From contig NAJO01000025.1 of NCBI GenBank assembly GCA_002077065.1, positions 124,001-188,000 of the forward strand: a DNA stretch of 64,000 nt. The letters are read 5' to 3'. Numbering within the stretch: the first letter of the stretch is position 1; the number at the start of each line of letters is the position of its first letter. Positions 11,547-22,835 of this stretch are shown here, piece after piece. The notes beneath the pieces are model-generated. The model was not told the DNA's origin, searched no databases, and saw only the letters and a program-made list of their open reading frames with translations. The position numbers were made by a program, and so were the translations under genes. The stretch comes from Cryoendolithus antarcticus. Its lineage: Eukaryota > Ascomycota > Dothideomycetes > Cladosporiales > Cladosporiaceae.

Positions 11547-13210
11547 CTACGCTTGAAACACCTCTTCCAAATATCGAGTGCCAATCACGCAGGCCGTCCG
11601 ATGAAACATCTTCTCGTTCTCACAAGCCATATCGCGCATCTCCTCCCAGATCCACGCCTCAGCATCATAGCCACTGCCAAAGTACTCCATAGCTTGTGTC
11701 GCGTTCTCGTGCCAGATGCGTGTCATGCTCCCGTCGCTATCGAAGAGCGTGCCAGTCTTCTCGTTAAACATCCAGTCTGGATCCAGCTTCGGGTTGTAGG
11801 CATGGGCGAAGAAGGGTCGCGCTTCCTCCGGACCAGCCTTGAGGTCGATCATAGGGTTATACTGTGCCATCATACTATCTCTGCGTTCGCCGTCCTTTGT
11901 CGTGAAGCCCAGGTGCTTGACTCGAGACTTCACTTGATACCAAGGACCGTCACTCGCCACTGCTGACCAGCGGAATGTTTCCTTATCACCTTCGCCGAGC
12001 GCACCTTGCGAATGCAATTTGTAGTAGACTGCCGGGCCGTAGAAGTTGTAGTATGCAGCTATCAGCAGCGAATCCGTGTGGGTACGCTTCGAGAAAATGA
12101 TCGCGCCGGCTTCCGAGGCTACTTGAGAGTGGTCCATTGGAGGCATCGCGATGTTGGCAATGTCGAAGAACAGCGGATTGCAATGAGATGAAGTCAGCAT
12201 AAACCAGGCGCCGTGTTCTGATGATTATGTTCTCTTTCAGTGGGTACCAAAAGTCTGGCCACAAGACCAGCCCATGAGTAGTGAAGCGTGGTTTCGTGAA
12301 CAGAACGTCCGGGCTGTAGAGCGTGAAGCAGTCCGCATCAAGGTACAAGAACTCCTCGAACGATGACACCAGCATAGCGATCATCTTATATCGATACTTC
12401 CCGAGTTTATCAATGTCATCCCCGAGAGTCTGGCTCAAGGGCACACACTTCACGTTTAGCATCGGGAATATGTCGTCGCATATACGCACATCTCCTTCTG
12501 CGGGATCACGTAGGAAGACCTCGACCGGAAGATCCGTGCCAGTGCGGCGTAACAGTGACAAGAGCGTGTATGAGATATGAGCCACCGGCCGTGATCACGA
12601 TGCCTCGGGATCCCGGGACATACGCTAGCTCGTAGGTTCGGTTTAGCACTCTCTCGACGAAATCGTGATGGGCTGTCTTCAATGCACGATGCTGTTCATC
12701 TTCCAGAAGCACCTTCATCGGCCGGGGAGGTGGCTCGTCATCGAGACCGACAACGTTCAAGGTCTGGTTGTGGCTGATATTGGAGCAATTTGGGCGAGAT
12801 GCTGTCAGATCGGCATAAAAGTGCCGCCAAAAGTCGCGGTGCAGTAATGGAAGCTCCTGGGTGTCTGTCCATGGCGCGACAACGTAAATGAATGGAACGC
12901 GCTGTGCCCATAGTAGACTTCAAGAAGGAACGTGGTGGGAGTGACGCCTACAGCGCGAGCCGCCCAAGGCTGGAACATACTGAAAAGTACGAATGGACTC
13001 TGGGAAGGAGATATTCAACCGCCGGAGTGTAGCAGGAGAAGAACTTACCTGCGCCGGGTTTTGTATGACGGCACCCTCACCTGAGACCTGTATCCCTGGC
13101 TTACTACCAAGATCCACAACAATGGCATCGCGTTGACCGTTTGTGTTGGTGGGCGGTCCGGATGTGGGTGGTGTCAGATAGGGCACGTATGCCAAGGGCA
13201 GCAAGGCTTG
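11547..13210 (-). pseudogene. GT71-like (Mnn1 family) mannosyltransferase with two frame breaks
   Basis: The pieces together spell a Golgi alpha-mannosyltransferase of the MNN1/TTP1 type. A piece ending ...AVIQNPAQ (to 13049) joins, across a 147-base intron, to RVPFIYVVAPWTDTQELPLL from 12901. Then come GSRGIVITAGG, LLRRTGTDLPVEVF, KYRYKMIAMLVSSFEEFLYLDADCFTLYSPD (DxD), LVLWPDFW and PLFFDIANI ... SEAGAIIFSKRTH ... SQGALGEGDKETF, the usual family order. The frame shifts by one base at about 12575-12590, inside the conserved TAGG block where no intron fits. It shifts again between 12248 and 12178, where no GT-AG pair gives the right phase. The N-terminal membrane anchor and start codon could not be placed. 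Either a decaying gene or base-call errors; the strong conservation of the fragments says the damage is recent. Confidence 0.6.
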
Positions 13211-13768
13211 CTGATGTGCGAGGTGAGTCGCCCGCTGGGCGCCACATGCGCACACGTACAACCTTGAGAGAGCGTTATTCCTGTAGTTACTCCGTCTTCT
13301 CGTGTCGACGGCGCGATGTGTACAGGTGATCAGTCCTCGCACTTTGCAACTGATGACCAAGTATTCCGAGTACGAAGTTGTGACAGCGATGTCGATAGAG
13401 TTCATGCAAGGTCCGATTGCGACAGGCTTGGCAACGGTCGGAAGTTTGATAAGGAAATGTAAGCTGATCATTGATGCCTCCTCCGAGTTCCTGTAAAGCA
13501 ACCAGTAATACAGGCGATGACAGCCCGCGTGATACTATTGTTGTACGAGATGAAGTGTTTCCGCCAGATCCTCCTCGCCTAATATTTGGTCCGTTACAAA
13601 CACACGAAGCGGCGTTTCTTGCGCAGCTCTGACGCGAGTGCGATGTCCCAGCTTTTGGCGAGAGACACAGCCGCACGGACCTGCATGTTAGCCCTTCGAT
13701 CCGGTCACCACAGGTCGAGGATCGGCTGCCTTCCAGGCTGCTTTCTAGGCTGGTAGCCGCGATACCCG

Positions 13769-14324
13769 TCACGAGCTCGAGCTTTGCTGTTCCACAACTG
13801 CCTTGAGCTCCTTGTCGAAGCCGTCGAACAGACCTTTCAGCCAGCTGTGCAATGGAGAACGTGGCCAGAAGAGAGGTGCACTCCAGCCTGACATTTGCTC
13901 GCAGTGTCGGAAGCGTGTCTTGCTGTCATTCTCTGGGCCCAGAGGGAGGAATTCCCACCAGTGCTGTGCCTTGAAGCCATAGGCACCACCTTGGTACCCG
14001 AAGTGAGTTGGGGTGTTGATCTGCCAACTGTCAGTGGACTAGTATTACCGGACCATGGCGATAGCCTCATCAGACGCTCACATAGATTGTGGCATCTGCC
14101 CACCCGACCTGCGTAGATAAGACTTTGATGATGTCTCCTTCTTTCGCATCGATGCCAGCAACTTGTTCATGCGTCTCTCCACGTTCGATCAGCAGATCTT
14201 TGATGAGCTTGGATGTCAGAGTCCATAACTTAATATTATTGAAGTCTAGCAGAAATGTCCTGACTTCGGCTGGTGAGCTATCAATGATTGTTTCATTGAC
14301 TATCAGCGCTGTCGACCAAGACAT
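13769..14324 (-). CDS. Small SRPBCC (START-like/polyketide cyclase) protein
   Basis: Two exons, 14324-14082 and 14020-13769, give 164 residues; the 61-base intron starts GTGAGC and ends GGCAG with matching phase 0. The first exon reads as a helix-grip fold start (STALIVNETIIDSSPAEVRTFLLDF) and ends ...VGWADATIY. The second continues INTPTHFGYQGGAYGFKAQHWWEF, then TRFRHCEQMSGWSAPLFW and a final amphipathic helix (SWLKGLFDGFDKELKAVVE), the pattern of SRPBCC polyketide-cyclase/dehydrase-like proteins that bind hydrophobic ligands. Ligand and role are unknown. Assignment rests on pattern, not on catalytic residues, so the family call is moderate. Confidence 0.65.
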
Positions 14325-16205
14325 GATTTCAATAATTTTAAGATGCTGTCAGATAGTATTGGGAGTTGAAATATTGTAGGCTTCATGTGCACAATTGCTC
14401 AGGCTCACATCGAGCCGCTAAGTCCTTCGTTAGGCCTACGCCGTGCGGCTGAAAATTCTCGTATACAATCTATCTCAAATCCTACGGTACTTGAAGATGG
14501 ACATCTTGGCAGAATAGTACCATGCTGTCGATAGCAGAGAGTGGTCTGGTAGTCGTGCTTGCCCAGCCTACTCGGGGTGTCTCATCTCCAGCAGATCGGT
14601 AAAGTGACATAGGCTTACTAGTAATAATGTGGTCCACGACTAGAAGAATGACGTGAACTCCGCACGGCGACAAAGGAATCTTTCTCCATATACGAGACAG
14701 CTATGACGGCAAGATTGGGGCGATTTCTGATGCTCATCGGGTGTGGGGCACTAGCAGCTCCTGGGCTTCACGAGTGCCTTCCAGGTCATGTTTCTGATGG
14801 GGCAAGTAATAACCTTGGAAGGCTGAGATCTCCAGGAACCTACCACCAGTCAGCGATTACGCTTTGTTGATATCTACTTGCTAACCATACCTCTCATCAG
14901 TCGCTCAGGGCTCCATGCCTGGTCGATGGCTTGTGGAGTCGAGCTGTGTGGCAAAGACGGAGCACTGAAGCGTTGAGCGCTACTTTCCACTTTCACATCA
15001 AGAAGTCTACCTTATAGAATGGCCAAATTTTGAGCCCTCTCAACACAAGTGTACCACCCGCATCAAGACCTTCTCCATCACCGGATTTCGCAGCGTTCGA
15101 GAGACAGCCACAGGACGGGTGATATTGCGCAGGTGTAATCCTGGGTATGGTCATGGAAAGCACCCGACAGACGTGGTTCTTCCAATAGGGTGCCGTCGTG
15201 TCAGGGTCCGTCAACGATCTGGTCTGTCACGCTACTGTAAGATCCTAATGGAACGTGCACCGTAGCTGGCGGGTATATAGATTGCTCTTGCTGCACATTC
15301 GGATACCAGTGCTGCAGATGGATCATCCAGGCGAGCGTGCATGCCGTTTGGATCCCTTCAGCAGGCTACGGCATGCAGATGCTGCGCACGCAGCCGCTTC
15401 GTCCGGTCACTATTCTGTAGTCCACATCAAGCTCACAATTGCAACCCAGCTGCCCGGGCGTTCAGTAGCATACACATTATGCCAACCACTAACACGATTG
15501 ACGGGTCACCAAACGCGATGCCACATTTCGCTCGGGTTCACAACTCCCTAGGATTCCTTCGCAAGGCGAACCACATTGAGCGCAGCGACTGATATCTTGT
15601 CGCGCCAAACGGATCAAGCTCGCTCGCTCGCTTCAGCTGGAGGTGAGCTCGCATCAATAGACCAGACGCACACTGCGATAACTATCCCGCTATCTGAGTC
15701 CGGATACGGGCCTCGATGGACTTAACCGACCTCAGCTCAGCGTCAGCCGTGCATCGAATGACGCTCGGTGCCTTGCCTGCTCAAGCTATCATGCAGCCGC
15801 ATGTTGCTTCTTGGACCTCACTTCCCATGATTGGTATCCTTGACTCCACCGACCGGGTCATCCAGAAGCCAAGTCAGATCTCACCTGGATCTGAGCATGG
15901 AGATTGGGTGTGATGACAGTAAGACCCACACTGAATGCTTGCGAAGTGCCATTGCGGATATGGTGGATTCGATCCTGCTGTAGGCCCTCGCAGACCTCCA
16001 GTACTGGAACAGTCACTGCACACCGTTCTTCCCACACTATTCATACACTGATGCTCACCGGAAGTGGGAAAGCGGCGGAGATGGACCAACTACATCAAGC
16101 TGCTCTTCCCGAGCGTACATTCATAGCGCTCGTGCTGGTAGGCCATTTCCTCTGTTCTCTCGACCACTCCTCTTTCACCCCGCAATCTTCCGTGCCAGCA
16201 AAAGG
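14325..16205. other. Long gene-poor region
   Basis: Nearly 1.9 kb without a gene I can support. A 55-codon ORF at 14703 begins with a plausible signal peptide (MTARLGRFLMLIGCGALAAPG) but has only one possible Cys pair and no clear continuation. The other frames are broken and unrecognised. No transposon ends or long repeats were noticed. Confidence 0.45.
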
Positions 16206-16636
16206 ATGTTGTCTCGCCTCCTACTACTTTCGACATTCGCCTTCTTTGCAGAGGGTGGAGTCATACCACGACAGTCCACCATCGCAGCCGAACAAATCTA
16301 CTACGCCTACGGTGGCTGCAACCCGGTCAGTCGCAGCGGCGGTGTCACCTTCAATACAAATGTCTGCCAGCAGCTCAACCCGTCCGGCCTTGGCTTGGGC
16401 GCCTTGACGAGTATTACTCTGACAGCAGTGGCAAACGCAACATGCTCGGGTACGCTGAAGAGGCTGAAAATTTCTGTACCTATATCTGTCCGCTGATTTG
16501 TGACGAAGTGTACTACTATACCAACAAAATCTGCAGCCCTGGACGTGGGCAGGAGGATCAGCGCTTGGGCACCCTGGATCAATGCGTACAGGCGAATGCT
16601 CCGTTCCTGTCGACTGAGGTCAAGTGCCCACTGTAG
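16206..16636 (+). pseudogene. Small secreted Cys-containing protein with one-base frameshift
   Basis: The first frame starts MLSRLLLLSTFAFFAEGGVIPRQ, a textbook signal peptide, and continues through GGCNPVSRSGGVTFNTNVCQQL to TLTAVANATCSG. At the GGG run at 16448-16450 the plausible coding frame moves by one base. The next frame carries YAEEAENFCTYICPLICDEVYYY ... CSPGRGQ ... LDQCVQANAPF and ends VKCPL, rich in Cys as the first half is. No GT-AG intron of workable size lies between. A single missing G in that run would fuse both halves into about 143 residues. So it is either a frameshifted gene or a homopolymer base-call error. The family is unknown; an extracellular role is inferred only from the signal peptide and Cys. 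Confidence 0.5.
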
Positions 16637-16980
16637 CTCCGACATGGGCGACGAACAACGTCGCCGAAGTGGGGCAGATGGGTCGCAGCCTATTGGGGAA
16701 CACATACGGGTGGACAAACAAGGCTCGGAGTGGAAGTCGTGCGGTAGTTTTGGCTGCTGTGGTAGTGTATCTGAGTGGGCCGCAAAGCTACAATAGATGT
16801 GTCCGTAATTGTTAAGATCTAAGCCATTGCGCTATCGGTCTCTCTAGAACTTCGAGAGTATCACAACACACGGTGAGCATGCTGCTTTGAGCATGCTGCT
16901 TACTTTTGACGATTCTGCATGCACGAAGACCTCAGCCGAAGACTGCATTGATATGCATAACCAAATTGTGGACTATATCA
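16637..16980. other. Short convergent spacer
   Basis: Between the secreted-protein locus (plus) and the GMC gene 3' end (minus). Contains a small direct repeat (GAGCATGCTGCTT twice near 16875-16905); otherwise nothing. Confidence 0.5.
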
Positions 16981-19055
16981 CTACACACTAATTTCCTTCG
17001 CCTGTTCATCAGCAACGGGCGACTCGACTTTGGCCTGCCCATCATCAACTGGCGAGTCTACTCTCGCCTGCTGCCCAAGCCCAAGCTCCTTGATGAAGAG
17101 ATCTGCGGCCCTCTCGCCCACCACATAAGCAGTGTTGCCGGTGTTCGCCCCTACATTATGCGGCGGCACACTCAGATCCGCCAGCTTCAGCCCAGTGACC
17201 CCGTGAACACTCAGAGTAGGATCGACAACACCCATTTTCTCCCTTGGTGCAATTTTGCAAGTGCCCAGTGAGTGCCAGGTAGTGCTGACGATCTCTCTGA
17301 TCTTCTGCTCAATAGCCTTCTCGTCCTCGGCTGTGTACTCGATGCGTTTGTCTCCGTCGAAGACCGGGCCATCGGCTTTCTCTATAACAGCGGCTTTGCT
17401 GCCCTCTGGGAACTTGGGATGGCTTGTGGCCAGCTCGCCGCGGAAGATCGGCATGCGACGCCACATCTCGCGTTGCAGCTTGTAAGCCCAGATGTGTTTC
17501 TTGAGATCAATATCATTGTCGTCCTTCAAGTAGCCGACGTCAAAGTCGATGGGATCCAGAAGCCCTGGGCCAGTGATGTGGATATGACCGCGAGAGTATG
17601 GGTAGGCAGTCCAATTTGCCATCGAGACGTACTCCGAGTCGTCCGGAAGAGAGGAGTGATCGGCAAAGTAACTGATAATCAGTCAGTAATCGCTCGCCCT
17701 CAACATACAGGACGACGTACGCCAGGTAAAGCGCAATGATCATTAGCGGCTTGTCAGGCTTGTCCTTGAAGTCTTTCTCCCATGCTGCCTTGAACTCGGG
17801 CCCAAGAGCCTCGACTTCAGCCTCCGTCGGACGGAACTTGCCAGCTGGTTACGGGATCAGCAATTTCACACCAGATGCACTTCATACATGACTTACAAGC
17901 GTCCATGGAGTTCCACCCAAGCAGCTCGTCATTGTTCCTGATGGCCTCTTGTATGTCGAGACCACCGTCTAGGAAGCCATTGAGTGTCTCACGCTTGGTG
18001 AGGTTGGTACGGTAAGCGTAAAGCGTCAGATGATGGTCTTGGTAATCATGTCCGACACCAGGAAGATCTTCCACGACTTTGACGCCAGCCTTCTCCAATA
18101 TCTGAGCGTTGCCGACTCCAGACCGCTCGAGGATCAGTGGTGTGCCGTTCGCGCCTGCTGAGCAGACAACGAGGCGACGAGCACGTACTGTCTTTGGCGC
18201 TTGAAGCGCAACTTGCATCTCAGGGTTCGCCTGAAACTTGGCGTTGGTCTGATACTCAACGCCGACAGCCTTCTTGTTCTCGTCAAAGAGTACTCTGACG
18301 ACCTGCTTCTCGACCAGGACGTGCAGATTCGGGAAGTCGCCACTGCGCAGCTTTGGGTGAATGTAGCCGTGTGCAGCATCGGATCGGCGTCCGTTGGGAG
18401 CTACGTAACGCAGCCAGCGTTCGGTACCATGGTTCTTGTCCAGGTTCTGGAGGTCCTCGAATTCTGTGTAGCCTACTGCAGTAGCTGCTTCAATGAATGC
18501 ATCCTCGCCGCGCTTGCCACGGAACGTTCCGCTGGAGACGCCGATCGGACCTTCGAAGCCGTGGTGGTCTTTGCTGCCTTTGCCTTGATACTTCTCGAAC
18601 TTCTTCAGAAATGGGTACAACTCGTCCGCGGACCAGCCTGGTGCATCGAAAGCGTCGTAGTCGGATCTAGCTGCTCTTGTGTATACCATCCAGTTTACGG
18701 AGCTTCCTCCGCCCAGCGTTCCCCCAGACGGTACGATCGGGCGTCGGTTGGCTAGCACCTCGGACTGGTTACCTTGCCAGAAGAGTGTGTGTTTGCTTGT
18801 GGGATGGAGGTTTCTCGGGAAGAGTCCGGGATGAATGATCTCCGGTACCGCATAGTTATTTGGCCCTTGTTCGACAATGAGGATTGAGAGACTTGGATCG
18901 GCTTCCGCGAGACGACCTGCAACGACGCATCCTGCTAGGCCACCTGTAGGAAGGTATCAGTCGTTGCCTACGGAAGAATGTCGAACGCACGTACCGCCAG
19001 CAATAATCACGTCGACCTCCTGTAGGTCCTCGGGTAGCTTAGTATACAGTCCCAT
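16981..19055 (-). CDS. GMC oxidoreductase, alcohol-oxidase-like
   Basis: FAD-dependent glucose-methanol-choline family enzyme, 640 residues in four exons: 19055-18995, 18943-17897, 17844-17721 and 17671-16981, with all phases closing. The N-terminus has the FAD motif VDVIIAGGGLAGCVVAGRL. Next comes GGTLGGGSSVNWMVYTRAARSDYDAF, the GMC signature, and LVVCSAGANGTPLILERSGVG. The C-terminal active-site region reads TTWHSLGTCKIAPREKMGVVDPTLSVHGVTGLKLADLS and NTGNTAYVVGERAADLFI, close to fungal alcohol oxidases, so I favour a short-chain or aryl alcohol oxidase-type activity. The tail carries an imperfect duplication (DSPVDDGQAK / ESPVADEQAK) and no C-terminal SKL-type peroxisomal signal. No secretion signal. 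Substrate is not determined. Confidence 0.88.
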
Positions 19056-19924
19056 ATTTGCGGCAGTATCTCTCGTACTTGCGTATTGTGGCTAGTGATT
19101 CTCGTTGTGGAGCACGTGGATTCCAGAGAGAGGGGTGACGAGGCCGTCTCTTATTATAAGCAGTACTTCGAGCTTCGTGATCCACAGCACCGCACGGCAA
19201 AATGCTCATGCACGACGTGAGGCCACGTGCGGGCAGAGCTTCACCATGTCAGCCCAAGGCCACTACCGCCCTGCCGACAGAGCTGTATCAGCGACTCGCG
19301 GAGTACTGCTGTGATTTTCCATGCCCGCGCAGGGACAGGGAATCTGCCTCCACACGGACGAGATCAGTGGCAAGTGCGGCTGGATGATCTCTTCCTCCTC
19401 GCCGAATCGCGGATTAGACCACGGGAGTGCAGCGTACACGACGTTGTGCGGTAGACATAGGCTACGCGGCACGGTGCTCACTCCAGCTGTTGTGGAAATA
19501 GGGAACAGTGTCATATCCTGTGGAGAAAGGGCGGAGAACCTGGAGCGCATCGCCGTTCGCATGGCCAATTGCACGTACGCCTCGCCTCTATTGCATGGGA
19601 GCAGAGCTGTGCAAGTACCTTGGTATTCGTAAATGTCGTACCCCCAAGTCAGAATCGACGTTTGAGAGATCGACATAAGCGGGGTGCATGTGACGTGTCC
19701 GCTACATGCTGGACAATTGGGCAGCCGACTTTGCATCGCAACGACCGCACTTCAACATTGACGGCGATGTGACGATCAGCATGGTCTCTTGTGTGTATGT
19801 ACTTCGGGATTGTCGCCAGCGGGAGTCACTAGAAATCCGAAAACCATGAACCAGACTTGGCAGCTACCAAAGAGTGCAATGAGCGTTTTCCATTATATAG
19901 TGCTCCGTGATCCAGCGAGCCCGG
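19056..19924. other. Intergenic region upstream of the GMC gene
   Basis: Holds the GMC promoter (a TATAATAA-like stretch on the minus strand lies near 19150). A short plus-strand peptide LPTELYQRLAEYC near 19265 resembles an F-box opening, but it is soon followed by frame loss; I do not call it a gene. Confidence 0.4.
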
Positions 19925-20241
19925 TCATGAAGGCGCGGTGTCGTAGAATTCTCACATGCGACATTGTATCCAGCCTGAGTGAATGCCGTCTGCCGGCCCA
20001 CCCGAGTTTGGGTGACCGGTCGTCAGACACGTACTCTGATCATTCAACATGTACTGCAAACATGTCTCATCGGCTTGACAGAGCGACCGACATGCCTCCG
20101 GCGACTCGACTGAGCCCTTGTCGTCCTTAGCATAATTGTCCCACTTATCTCGAGTGCTCTGTGTCTTCGGCAAAAAGTACTGTACGTAAATATCGCTGTG
20201 ATGGTGATATGATACTGTGGTCTAGGCTCGCTGAGCAATCA
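19925..20241 (-). pseudogene. Remnant of a GT31 C-terminal exon (degenerate tandem copy)
   Basis: This fragment is a diverged copy of the last exon of the adjacent intact GT31 gene. It begins just after a CAG acceptor with SYHHHSDIYVQYFLPKTQ, compared with SLPYHRHSDIYANYVLPKSS in the intact gene. It keeps DKWDNYAKDDKGSVESPEAC, CQADETCLQYMLND and HSGWIQ. A TGA follows at 19952-19954, yet similarity goes on (EFYDTAPS against AFYDSAPA), so the stop is a mutation inside the copy. The catalytic first exon is absent. This is best read as the leftover of a tandem duplication after loss of most of one copy, rather than a functional small gene. Confidence 0.7.
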
Positions 20242-20379
20242 AATCTGCGAGTCAACACGAAACGCGATCTGGCCAATTCACGAATGGTAAGCGGTCTGGC
20301 ACGTCTGCCATCGTTGCCCTCGTCAGGTATGGCGTAAGGGGAGAAGATGCGATGCCAATTGTACAGTGCCAGATGGTGC

Positions 20380-21844
20380 CTAACGCCCTATTTTCCAACG
20401 ATCCTTTGTACACGCTGGTGCCGAGTCATAGAATGCCTGCAGACGATCCTGTAACCAGCCGGAATGCTTACCAGTAGCCGCCTCGCCGAAACTCGGTCGC
20501 CAGGTCGTCAGGCATTTCCCCTCATCATTTAGAACGTACTGTACACAACTCTCGTCGGCTTCGCAAATTGCACGACATGCGGCTGGAGTTTTGGCCGGAC
20601 CTTTGTCGTCTGTGGCGTTGTTATCCCAACTCTCGCGAGGGTCGCTACTCTTGGGAAGGACGTAGTTGGCATAGATGTCGCTGTGGCGATGGTACGGCAG
20701 TGATATCTATGATCATGGTCAGCTCTCGAGGCTTCGTGGTATGCAACCAGCCGCTTGCACTGACATTCTCGCGACGATCTACCCAGCTTTGCTCGTAGTT
20801 CCACAGATCTTCGATGGCCGAAGGAGTCATTCGATGATATGACACAGATGGATCGCACCACAACTGCCGATCGTTCTCGACGCGATCGTACTTCATGTTG
20901 TGAATCGGGTCGCCTTGCCAGATGGGCCACGCCCAAGTCAATTGCGTACCAGATTCAGCGAAAGCCTTGCCGAGTACACAGTCGCCAGCCCAGTGGCCGT
21001 CCGTGAACTTCTCCCAGTCTTGTTTGTGCGATGTGTAATCCTGGACGACCTGTTCAAGCGCAGGACGCGAGACCGCATAGCCGGATCCGCCGTGCGCAAA
21101 GAGTACCTCGCCGATCTGCATTTCGGCGCCGATATAGTAAGGTTTCTGCCAGTCGAGAACCGCTGAGTATGCCAACCACGTGCTCCAGAATATGTACGTG
21201 TCTGTCTCGACGAAGACGTACCACTTCTTGTCAGGAAATGCTTCGAGCGTCTTGCGCATCATGGGTAGGAACTTCCATTTGTCCAGCTTCCAGCCTGGGT
21301 TTGCGGGCTTGCCATTGCCGTCCGGCAGAGCGACTCCTGGTCCGCTCAATTCCGACGCATTCAGTCCAGCTCGCCCTTGATCCCGCAGCCGTCTCCATAA
21401 GTGAAAGTCGGGATGCGTAGCTTTGATATGTTCGTCAACATCTTCAAGCACATCATGGATGACGAAACCCTCATAGACTTCTCCATGATCTGAGACCACG
21501 AGCTGGTGCGGGTAGCAACGAAGAGTGGTCGTGAGATGGATGGGAAACTTGTCCTCTAGCTCAGTCGCTCCAGTCTTCATGATTATAACAGTGTCGTTTG
21601 CCCCGGGCAAGCTTGCGCACTCCATGTCTGCGCCACCACTGGTCTTTCTCGCCGGATCTGGCACGCCATGCTCAGCCGCAGATGTGCTGCCCAGGCTTTG
21701 GGAGAGCGCATACGGATGACGGGCAAGCGGGTTTGCCTCAAACTGAAGGTAGGCAAATCCAATCAGAAAAGCGAAGGAGACAATCCAGTACCTTCGTTGC
21801 ACACGAGCATAGCCTGTGAAGTCACGAGCCAAGGACCAGCCCAT
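20380..21844 (-). CDS. GT31-like fungal glycosyltransferase with Cys-rich (PAN-like) tail
   Basis: Type II Golgi glycosyltransferase of the Fringe/C1GALT-like class, 468 residues. Exons are 21844-20765 and 20706-20380; the 58-base intron joins ...SWVDRREN to ISLPYHRHSDIYANYVLP in phase 0. A membrane anchor lies at about residues 20-36 (WIVSFAFLIGFAYLQF). The catalytic domain includes WKLDKWKFLPMM, then YVFVETDTYIFWSTW at about 209-223 with the acidic metal-binding ETD in the DxD position, then FAHGGSGYAVSRPALE and HWAGDCVLGKAF. The C-terminal exon encodes a Cys-rich segment (ESWDNNATDDKG, CRAICEADESCVQY, CLTT) of the kind seen at the end of many ascomycete GT31 proteins. Acceptor unknown; O-glycan or wall glycan elongation is an inference. 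A degenerate copy of the last exon lies directly 3'. Confidence 0.85.
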
Positions 21845-22835
21845 GACCCACCCACAGATGGCGTTCCGAAGTCAAGGACCACGCATGGCAAATTGCGGAA
21901 AGTGAGTGACAAGATCGGCTGTGCACTGGATCGAAGATGAGTGATAGTGATACGACAAGACTTACAATTCCGAGCCTGCAACAGCGGAAATGTACACTGA
22001 AGGGGTAGGACATTATATGCATATACCTGTGAGCCATCACAGTCTGGCGGCCTGGCTGTGGGTACAGGCATGCTCGTCGGCTCAACAGATTGACACTCGT
22101 AATTGGTCAAGAGAAACGCAGGCGCTCGGAAACATCCAAGTTGTGATCGCGACACAGACACTAGCGAGCGTGATGTAGGCGCCCGAAATTCGCAACCAGA
22201 TTGGGTTTGCAAGCGAAATCTGATCAGAGGCGGGACAAGCGGGGCGCGCACGGGGCAGACACGGCTAGCAGCCACCAAAAGTATGCGTTTATCCGTAACG
22301 TCAGCCTGCTCTGCGCTTTGAATGGCCTCGATCAATATCGCGTCGTCTACATCGTAGACCTGATAGCTCGCGCGCGAGTGCTTCAAACCGTTCCATATGA
22401 TTGCATTCAGCACTGGCGAAGCGGTATATCGTGTGCAAGGCGGTCCTTCAGATCCGCGATGCAATCTTTCTTGTGCAAGGCTGAGCCACGCCAGCTGCCA
22501 TGGGCAGCGAGATATCGACATGCGGCACAGTCGGTCAATCATACTGCTGCGCACAGAGTACATACGCGCCCAGAAGCAGGCGCCCGCTCGTTTTCAAGCC
22601 CAATGAATGCGAGTATTCTGGCGCCGATCTGATGAAACCACACCCGTGATCGCCTCGTCGACCACCCTGTTTCGGCTTCTGCATTATCGGCGTGCCTTCG
22701 CACGTCCTAACTTGTTACTGCGACGATGTCGCTGCTACCAAGGGTCCCCGAGTCGTCTCCCATCATCCTTCCGCTCTCGCAAATCCTCATTGTCAACTGA
22801 TTTTCCCCAGAGTGTTCCCTCGATCGCCGTTGGTC
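21845..22835. other. Divergent intergenic region
   Basis: About 1 kb between the GT31 start (minus) and the membrane-sensor-like gene (plus). A 266-codon minus ORF overlaps it and runs antiparallel into GT31, but shows no family or topology signal; I treat it as promoter/leader sequence. Confidence 0.45.

Noticed and set aside
14703..14870. Short ORF with a plausible signal peptide
   Set aside because: Only 55 codons, no conserved Cys pattern, no clear second exon; too weak to call a gene.
19202..19454. F-box-like opening LPTELYQRLAEYC on the plus strand
   Set aside because: The match is very short, the frame breaks within a few residues, and no downstream exon fits.
21763..22563. 266-codon minus-strand ORF
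   Set aside because: Overlaps the start of the GT31 gene, has no domain, signal peptide or membrane pattern, and composition is like a chance frame.
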